Of a stretch of 64,000 nt of DNA, positions 58,476 to 64,000 are shown in pieces; the stretch's first letter is position 1, and each line of letters opens with the position of its first letter. The notes under the pieces were generated by a model that was not told where the DNA came from, made no database searches, and saw only the letters and a program-made list of their open reading frames with translations. The position numbers were made by a program, and so were the translations under genes. This stretch comes from Microbacterium paraoxydans (GTDB taxonomy: Bacteria; Actinomycetota; Actinomycetes; Actinomycetales; Microbacteriaceae): NCBI RefSeq assembly GCF_019056515.1, contig NZ_CP064873.1:1240001-1304000 (forward strand). Direction: 5' to 3'.

Positions 58476-59138
58476 ATGCCTGCGACGCTGGAACGCGAGG
58501 TGATCGACCTCAGCCGCCTAGACTGGCCGGTGATGGACGACACCGCAACCGCAGCCACCGTCGGCGACCCTCGGCGCGAGTTCGAGGAGCAGGCGCTCCC
58601 CTTCATGGACCAGCTCTACGCCGCCGCGATGCGCATGACGCGCAATCCCGCTGACGCTGCCGATCTCGTGCAGGAGACCTTCGTCAAGGCCTACGGCTCG
58701 TGGTCGACCTTCGCGCAGGGCACGAACCTCAAGGCGTGGCTGTACCGCATCCTCACCAACACGTACATCAACATCTACCGCAAGCGGCAGCGCGAGCCCT
58801 TCCAGGGCACCATCGACGAGCTCGAGGACTGGCAGCTCGGCGGCGCGGAGTCGACCACCGCTTCGCACAGCCGGTCGGCAGAGGCGGAAGCCATCGACCG
58901 CATGCCGGCGTCGGTCGTGAAGGACGCCCTGCAGGCGGTTCCGGAGGACTTCCGGCTCGCGGTGTACCTCGCCGACGTCGAGGGCTTCGCGTACCAGGAG
59001 ATCGCCGACATCATGAAGACCCCCATCGGCACCGTGATGAGCCGTCTGCACCGTGGCAGGCGGATGCTGCGGGAGCTGCTGGCCGACTACGCCGCGGAGC
59101 GGGGAATCGCCGCGGCTGACCCGAGGAGCAAGAAATGA
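58476..59138 (+). CDS. sigR: ECF RNA polymerase sigma factor SigR/SigH, thiol-oxidative stress
   Basis: A 220-residue group IV sigma factor. Region 2 has [25 protein letters not shown] and [22 protein letters not shown]; region 4 ends [31 protein letters not shown]. It drives thioredoxin, mycothiol and protease genes when released from its anti-sigma factor. Two in-frame starts are plausible. ATG 58476 has AAGGGAAGAGG upstream. ATG 58533, eight bases after a TAGACT hexamer, would give a 201-residue form as a leaderless product. The hexamer uses a CTA leucine codon, rare in such DNA, suggesting constraint by the promoter. Confidence 0.93.
   Translation: MPATLEREVIDLSRLDWPVMDDTATAATVGDPRREFEEQALPFMDQLYAAAMRMTRNPADAADLVQETFVKAYGSWSTFAQGTNLKAWLYRILTNTYINIYRKRQREPFQGTIDELEDWQLGGAESTTASHSRSAEAEAIDRMPASVVKDALQAVPEDFRLAVYLADVEGFAYQEIADIMKTPIGTVMSRLHRGRRMLRELLADYAAERGIAAADPRSKK
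58519..58524 (+). promoter_or_regulatory. TAGACT -10 element inside the sigR reading frame, second promoter for a shorter SigR
   Basis: TAGACT, eight bases, in-frame ATG 58533 (or five bases to GTG 58530). It matches the leaderless elements elsewhere in the window and would give a constitutive short SigR without the first 19 residues. Confidence 0.5.
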
Positions 59139-59380
59139 GCGACTGCGGCTGCGACAAGGCCCGTCAGGATCTGGAGGAGTACCTCCGCAACGAGGTGTGC
59201 AAGACCGAGCACGCCGAGATCCGCGAGCACCTGGAGAACTGCCCGGCGTGCCGGGACGAGGCTCTGGTGGCGACGACCCTCACCGAGGTCATCGCCCGCG
59301 CCTGCAAGGAGACCGCTCCGGAGGAGCTGCGCGACCAGGTGTTCGCCCGGCTCCGCGAGGTCCAGGCCGCGCAGCACTGA
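59135..59380 (+). CDS. rsrA: Anti-sigma factor RsrA/RshA, zinc-associated thiol switch
   Basis: An 81-residue ZAS-family anti-sigma factor. HLENCPAC (His32, Cys36, Cys39) is the HxxxCxxC zinc motif. Cys4, Cys6, Cys22 and Cys57 add further thiols for the redox switch. On disulfide stress, cysteine oxidation expels zinc and frees SigR. The ATG overlaps the sigR stop (ATGA), giving equal synthesis of both partners. Confidence 0.94.
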   Translation: MSDCGCDKARQDLEEYLRNEVCKTEHAEIREHLENCPACRDEALVATTLTEVIARACKETAPEELRDQVFARLREVQAAQH

Positions 59381-59415
59381 GCGCCCCCGGGGCGCGGAGC
59401 GTCGGAGACCGCCCG

Positions 59416-59421
59416 TAGGCT
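59416..59421 (+). promoter_or_regulatory. TAGGCT -10 element, leaderless promoter of the Eis-type gene
   Basis: TAGGCT, six bases, ATG at 59428. A GTG two codons upstream is in frame but lies within the spacer. Confidence 0.6.
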
Positions 59422-59427
59422 GTGTGC

Positions 59428-60729
59428 ATGGCCCTCATCGATGCGCGCGGGATCCCCGCTGACCAGACGTCCGTCGACCGCCTCGCGGGGGAGGGCCTCG
59501 AGTACCGGGTCCTCGATACGACGGATTCCACGCGCGTCGCCGCCTTCCAGAGGGCGATGGCCCGCGGGTTCCTCGGCGCCGACCCCTCGGAGGCGGCTCG
59601 TGAGGAGGGCGTGGGCACGCTGAGGAGCCGGCGCAACATCGGCGTCTACGAGCCCGACGCCCCGGCCGACCGCTTCCCGGTGGCGACCATCGACTCCTGG
59701 GTGACGCCGCTGACGATCCCCGGCGGCGAGATCGGGATGTGGGCGATCAGCGGGGTCACCGTGGCCGGCACGCACCGCCGCCGTGGCATCGCGCGCGCCC
59801 TGCTGGAGGGCGAGCTGCGCGCCGCCGTCGATGCCGGCCTCCCCGTCGCGGGCCTCACGGTGTCCGAGGCGACGATCTACGGCCGGTACGGCTTCGGCTC
59901 CGCCGTCCCCGTGGCGCGGTTCACCGTGGATGTGCGCCGCGCCGGCTGGGCGGGCCCCGTCCCGGCCGGCCGCGTGGAGTACCTCGAGCGCGAGGAGCTC
60001 GCCGAGGCGCTGGCGGAGGCGCACGAGCGCGCCCGTACCGCGCGGTCCGGTCAGGTCCCGGGGTGGGCGGCCCGCTGGGCGGGCATCAGCGGGCTCGCGA
60101 GCACCGACACCGACCGGGATCGGGTGCGCGGCGTCCGCTATCGCGACGAGTCCGGTCAGGTGCGCGGCGTGATGGCCTTCCACCTCAGCGAGCGCGGCGG
60201 CACGTTCCGGTTCGCAGCGCACGTGCGCCTGCTCGTCGGCGAGACGGCGGAAGCGACGGCTGCGCTCTGGCGGTTCGCGCTGCAGCACGACCTCGTCGAC
60301 GAGGTGACCGCCGATCTCCGACCGCTCGACGACGCCCTGCCGTGGCTGGTCGCGGACCCGCGCGGCGTCACACAGGAGGTGCACGACCACGGTTGGCTCC
60401 GCGTCCTGGATGTCCCCGCCGCGCTCACGGCCCGGACCTACGCCGCGCCCCTGGACACCGTGCTCCGCATCGAAGACGCCCTGGGATTCGCCGCGGGCAC
60501 CTGGCGCCTGCACTTCGACGCGGAGGGGCGGGCGCACATCGAGGATGCTCCGGGCGCCGAGGCGGACCTCGTCCTCGACGTCTCCGCGCTCTCGTCGATC
60601 TACGCCGGCAGCATCCGCGTCGCCGCGCTGCACGGAGCGGGCCGGATCTCGGGCCCGGTCGACGCGGTGGAGGCACTGGACCGTGCGTTCGTCGCCTTCC
60701 CGGCGCCGTCCCTCGACATCTGGTACTGA
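59428..60729 (+). CDS. Eis-type GNAT N-acetyltransferase
   Basis: A 433-residue protein with the three-part layout of the Eis family. An N-terminal GNAT domain has the acetyl-CoA loop VTVAGTHRRRGIARALLEGE, with Tyr/Gly-rich TIYGRYGFGSA after it. A second GNAT-like domain follows, and a sterol-carrier-like C-terminal domain ends FPAPSLDIWY; the terminal carboxylate acts in catalysis in Eis. Mycobacterial Eis acetylates aminoglycosides and host proteins; the natural substrate here is unknown. Probably a single-gene transcript. Confidence 0.9.
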   Translation: MALIDARGIPADQTSVDRLAGEGLEYRVLDTTDSTRVAAFQRAMARGFLGADPSEAAREEGVGTLRSRRNIGVYEPDAPADRFPVATIDSWVTPLTIPGGEIGMWAISGVTVAGTHRRRGIARALLEGELRAAVDAGLPVAGLTVSEATIYGRYGFGSAVPVARFTVDVRRAGWAGPVPAGRVEYLEREELAEALAEAHERARTARSGQVPGWAARWAGISGLASTDTDRDRVRGVRYRDESGQVRGVMAFHLSERGGTFRFAAHVRLLVGETAEATAALWRFALQHDLVDEVTADLRPLDDALPWLVADPRGVTQEVHDHGWLRVLDVPAALTARTYAAPLDTVLRIEDALGFAAGTWRLHFDAEGRAHIEDAPGAEADLVLDVSALSSIYAGSIRVAALHGAGRISGPVDAVEALDRAFVAFPAPSLDIWY

Positions 60730-60741
60730 CCCGCGGACCGA

Positions 60742-60775
60742 GAAGGGCGCCCCGGCCGGAGCCGGGGCGCCCTTC
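60742..60775. terminator. Bidirectional terminator between the Eis-type gene and kgd
   Basis: GAAGGGCGCCCCGGC, loop CGGA, GCCGGGGCGCCCTTC: a perfect 15-base stem between converging genes. Confidence 0.88.
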
Positions 60776-60791
60776 GTCGTCAGAGAGGCGG

Positions 60792-63700
60792 TCAGCCCAG
60801 GGTGACCGCCGCGCGGATGAGCGCGGCCTGCTCGGTCGCGTGCACCTTGGACGAGCCCGTCGCCGGCGAGGCCGACGCCGGACGCGAGACCGGGCGGAAC
60901 GAGCGGTCGCCGGGGACGTCCGCGAAGGCCAGAGCCAGGAACGGCCACGCGCCCTGGTTCTCCGGCTCCTCCTGCACCCACACGAGCTCGGCGTTCGGGT
61001 ACGAGTCGGTGATCTTCTTCAGCTCGTCGATGGGCGTCGGGTAGAGCTGCTCCAGACGCACCAGGGCGATCTCCGGGTTCGGGTTCTTCTCCAGCTCGGC
61101 GCGGAGGTCCCAGTGCACCTTGCCGCTGTGCACGAGCACGCGCTTCACGGCGGAACGGTCGAGACCGCGGTCGTCGTCGAGGACCGGCTCGAAGCGGCCC
61201 CCGGTGAACGCCTCCACCGGGCTCGTCGCGCCGCGCAGGCGCAGCATGGCCTTCGGCGTGAACACGATGAGCGGCTTGCGCGGGCGGGCGTAGGCCTGCC
61301 GGCGCAGCAGGTGGAAGTGCGACGCGGGGGTCGACGGACGGGCCACGATCATGTTGTCCTGCGCGCACAGCTGCAGGAACCGCTCGATGCGCGCGGAGGA
61401 GTGGTCCGGTCCCTGGCCCTCGTAGCCGTGGGGGAGCAGGAGCGTGACGCTGGACTGCTGACCCCACTTCTGCTCCGCGGCGGAGATGTACTCGTCGATG
61501 ACCGACTGGGCGCCGTTGACGAAGTCGCCGAACTGCGCCTCCCACAGCACCAGGGCCTCTGGCGCCTCCACGGAGTAGCCGTACTCGAAGCCGAGCGCGG
61601 CGTACTCGCTGAGCAGCGAGTCGTAGACGAAGAAGCGGCCCTGCGCGTCGGACAGGTTCGACAGCGGCAGCCACTCCTGGCCGTTCGCACGGTCGTGGAG
61701 CGCGGCGTGCCGCTGTACGAAGGTCCCGCGGCGCGAGTCCTGGCCGGCGAGGCGCACCGGGGTGCCCTCGACCAGAAGCGAGCCGAAGGCGAGCAGCTCG
61801 CCGAAGCCCCAGTCGATGTTCCCGTTGCGGCTCATGTCGAGGCGCTTCTCCAGCAGCTGCTGGATCTTCGGGTGCACCGTGAAGCCCTCGGGCTTGTTCA
61901 CGAACGCGTCGCCGATGAGGCGGATGACCTCGGCGGGGACACCGGTGACCTCGGGGGCTCCGACCTGGTCCTCGACCTGCGGGGCCTCCTCGGGGGCGAT
62001 CGGGGTCGCGCCGGTCTCGGCGGCGTGCGTCTCGGCGAAGGCGATCTCCAGACGGTTCTGGAAGTCGGCCTTGGCCTCGTCGTACTCCTCCTCGGTGATG
62101 TCGCCGCGACCGACGAGGGACTCCGTGTACAGGCGGCGGACGGAGCGCTTCGCCTGGATGAGGTCGGTCATCAGCGGCTGCGTCATCGAGGGGTCGTCGC
62201 CCTCGTTGTGCCCGCGTCGGCGGTAGCAGACGAGGTCGATCACGACGTCGCGGTGGAAGCGCTCGCGGTACTCGAACGCGAGCTGCGCGACGTGGATGAC
62301 CGCTTCGGGGTCGTCGCCGTTCACGTGGAAGACCGGAGCCTGGATCGTCTTGGCGACGTCGGTGGCGTAGACCGAGGTGCGGGCGTCGCTCGGCGTCGTG
62401 GTGAAGCCGACCTGGTTGTTGACGACCACGTGGATCGTGCCGCCCGTGCGGTAGCCGCGCAGCTGGGACATCTGCAGGGTCTCGACGACGACGCCCTGGC
62501 CGGCGAAGGCCGCGTCGCCGTGGACGAGGATGGGCAGCCAGGCGAAGGTGCCGATGGGCTTGCGGTCCTGCTTGGCGCGGACGATGCCCTCCAGCACGCC
62601 GTCGACCGTCTCCAGGTGGGAGGGGTTGGCGGCGAGGTACACCGGCAGCGCGGAGCCGTCGTCGGCGACGAACGTGCCCTCGGTGCCCAGGTGGTACTTC
62701 ACGTCGCCCGAGCCGCGCTGGTTGCCGGGGGTCTGCGTGCCCTCGAACTCGCGGAAGACCTGGCCGTACGTCTTGCCGGCGATGTTGGTGAGCACGTTCA
62801 GGCGGCCGCGGTGGGCCATGCCGATCGCGGCGCCCTCCAGCCCGGCCGTGGCCGCGCCCTGGAGGATCTCGTCGAGGAGCGGGATCAGCGACTCGCCGCC
62901 CTCGAGCGAGAAGCGCTTCTGGCCGACGAACTTCGTCTGCAGGAAGGTCTCGAAGGCCTCGGCCTCGTTGAGCTTGCGCAGCACGCGCAGCTGCTCGTCA
63001 TGGCCGGGCTTCTGGTACTTGACCTCGACCTTCTCCTGGAACCAGCGGCGCTGCTCCGGGTCCTGGATGTGCATGTACTCGATGCCGAGAGTGCGGCAGT
63101 ACGAGTCGCGCAGCACGCCGAGGATGTCGCGGAGCTTGGCGACGCGGCGTCCGCCGAACCCGCCCGTGACGAACTCGCGGTCGAGGTCCCAGAAGGTCAG
63201 GCCGTGGCTCTCGATCTCCAGGTCGGGGTGCGAGCGCTGACGGTACTCGAGCGGGTCGATGTCGGCCATGAGGTGACCGCGCACGCGGAAGGAGTTGATG
63301 AGCTCCTGCACGCGCGACTGCTTGTCGACGCGCTCGGCGAGGTCGACCGCGATGTCGGGGTTCCAGCGGATGGGCGCGTACGGGATGCGCAGCGCCGCGA
63401 AGATGTCGTCGTAGAAGCCCCGCTGCCCGATGAGCAGCTCGTGCACCTTCTTCAGGAACTCGCCGGAGCCGGCGCCCTGGATGACGCGGTGGTCGTAGGT
63501 GCTCGTGAGCGTGATGGTCTTGCCGATCGCGAGCTCGTTGAGCGTCTTGTCGCTCGCGCCCTGGAACTCGGCGGGGTACTCGAGGGCGCCGGCGCCGATG
63601 ATGCAGCCCTGGCCCTTCATGAGACGCGGGACCGAGTGCACCGTGCCGATGCCGCCCGGGTTGGTGAGCGAGACCGTGGTGCCCTGGAAGTCGGCGGCGG

Positions 63701-64000
63701 TGAGCTTGTTGGCGCGGGCGCGGGTGACGAGGTCCTCATAGGCGGCGAGGTACTCGGTGAAGGTCATGGTGTCGGCACGCTTGATGCTCGGGACCATGAG
63801 GGCGCGGGTGCCGTCCGGCTTCGGCAGGTCGATCGCGATGCCGAGGTTGACGTGCGCCGGGGCCACGACGGAGGGCTTGCCGTCGATCTCGGCGTAGAAG
63901 ACGTTCTGGCTGCGGAACTCGTCGAGGGTGCGGATGAGCGCCCAGCCGATGAGGTGGGTGAAGCTGACCTTGCCGCCGCGCGTGCGGGCCATGTGGTTGT
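60792..64000 (-). CDS. kgd: Multifunctional 2-oxoglutarate decarboxylase/dehydrogenase E1-E2 (Kgd), 5' end beyond window
   Basis: About 1069 C-terminal residues of a protein usually near 1,230-1,270. The visible part opens in the E2-like acyltransferase domain (ARTRGGKVSFTHLIGWALI; DHRVIQGAGSGEFLKKVHELL). The ThDP-dependent E1 domain has MAHRGRLNVLTNIAGK, HGDAAFAGQGVVVETLQMS and VVNNQVGFTT, and it ends with the transketolase-like C-terminal domain. In actinobacteria it is the E1/E2 component of 2-oxoglutarate dehydrogenase and a 2-hydroxy-3-oxoadipate synthase, held in check by GarA/OdhI. Its N-terminal tail and promoter are not in the window. Confidence 0.96.
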   Translation of the reverse strand, partial: NHMARTRGGKVSFTHLIGWALIRTLDEFRSQNVFYAEIDGKPSVVAPAHVNLGIAIDLPKPDGTRALMVPSIKRADTMTFTEYLAAYEDLVTRARANKLTAADFQGTTVSLTNPGGIGTVHSVPRLMKGQGCIIGAGALEYPAEFQGASDKTLNELAIGKTITLTSTYDHRVIQGAGSGEFLKKVHELLIGQRGFYDDIFAALRIPYAPIRWNPDIAVDLAERVDKQSRVQELINSFRVRGHLMADIDPLEYRQRSHPDLEIESHGLTFWDLDREFVTGGFGGRRVAKLRDILGVLRDSYCRTLGIEYMHIQDPEQRRWFQEKVEVKYQKPGHDEQLRVLRKLNEAEAFETFLQTKFVGQKRFSLEGGESLIPLLDEILQGAATAGLEGAAIGMAHRGRLNVLTNIAGKTYGQVFREFEGTQTPGNQRGSGDVKYHLGTEGTFVADDGSALPVYLAANPSHLETVDGVLEGIVRAKQDRKPIGTFAWLPILVHGDAAFAGQGVVVETLQMSQLRGYRTGGTIHVVVNNQVGFTTTPSDARTSVYATDVAKTIQAPVFHVNGDDPEAVIHVAQLAFEYRERFHRDVVIDLVCYRRRGHNEGDDPSMTQPLMTDLIQAKRSVRRLYTESLVGRGDITEEEYDEAKADFQNRLEIAFAETHAAETGATPIAPEEAPQVEDQVGAPEVTGVPAEVIRLIGDAFVNKPEGFTVHPKIQQLLEKRLDMSRNGNIDWGFGELLAFGSLLVEGTPVRLAGQDSRRGTFVQRHAALHDRANGQEWLPLSNLSDAQGRFFVYDSLLSEYAALGFEYGYSVEAPEALVLWEAQFGDFVNGAQSVIDEYISAAEQKWGQQSSVTLLLPHGYEGQGPDHSSARIERFLQLCAQDNMIVARPSTPASHFHLLRRQAYARPRKPLIVFTPKAMLRLRGATSPVEAFTGGRFEPVLDDDRGLDRSAVKRVLVHSGKVHWDLRAELEKNPNPEIALVRLEQLYPTPIDELKKITDSYPNAELVWVQEEPENQGAWPFLALAFADVPGDRSFRPVSRPASASPATGSSKVHATEQAALIRAAVTLG

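Overview
The window is one gene-dense stretch of high-GC (about 70%) actinobacterial chromosome. It has frequent GTG starts, 4-base ATGA/GTGA gene overlaps, two WhiB proteins, the mtrA-mtrB-lpqB-comF-hpf-secA gene order, PdtaS next to WhiB1, a SigR/RsrA pair and an actinobacterial 2-oxoglutarate decarboxylase. Gene content and the fused RmlC-RmlD protein suggest Microbacteriaceae, most likely Microbacterium or a close relative; this is inference from remembered families, not from a search. I see no rRNA, tRNA, insertion sequence, prophage or CRISPR array, and no gap above 300 bases without a gene.

Region 1 (1-24.6 kb) is a cell-surface polysaccharide locus. A leftward operon makes dTDP-rhamnose (rmlA, rmlB, fused rmlC-rmlD) and UDP-glucuronate (ugd), and ends in a membrane acyltransferase cut by the left edge. 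Next come a DUF6541-type membrane protein, a GT2/DUF2304 pair, four more GT2 glycosyltransferases and a flippase. A galactofuranan module follows: glf, the Wzm/Wzt-type ABC exporter, and GlfT1- and GlfT2-like galactofuranosyltransferases. galE, two tandem Wzy/ligase-type membrane proteins and manA close the locus. Together these could build and export a rhamnose- and galactofuranose-containing glycan.

Region 2 (24.7-45.5 kb) holds conserved actinobacterial envelope and regulatory genes: a WhiB2-like regulator, a large GT2-membrane protein, DUF5719, a degenerate metallopeptidase-family protein and DUF3499. It continues with RDD and SpoIIM proteins, a leftward GPDPase-membrane-like/DUF4129/DUF4350/MoxR/DUF58 operon, MtrA-MtrB-LpqB, ComF, the long ribosome hibernation factor, a coiled-coil protein and a PadR regulator.

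Region 3 (45.6-64 kb) holds secA, an alanine-type aminotransferase, an orphan CpaB/CpaE-like pair, small regulators, DUF6459, PdtaS, WhiB1, peroxiredoxin, rsgA, aroA, sigR-rsrA, an Eis-type acetyltransferase and the 3' portion of kgd, cut by the right edge.

Three non-coding signals stand out. A TANNNT hexamer 6-7 bases before the start codon recurs at about a dozen genes, pointing to widespread leaderless transcription. A GGAAT-N18-GTT promoter stands before sigR together with a second, leaderless in-frame start, an arrangement like the SigR'/SigR isoforms of Streptomyces. Three perfect DnaA boxes lie within about 1 kb near 52 kb.
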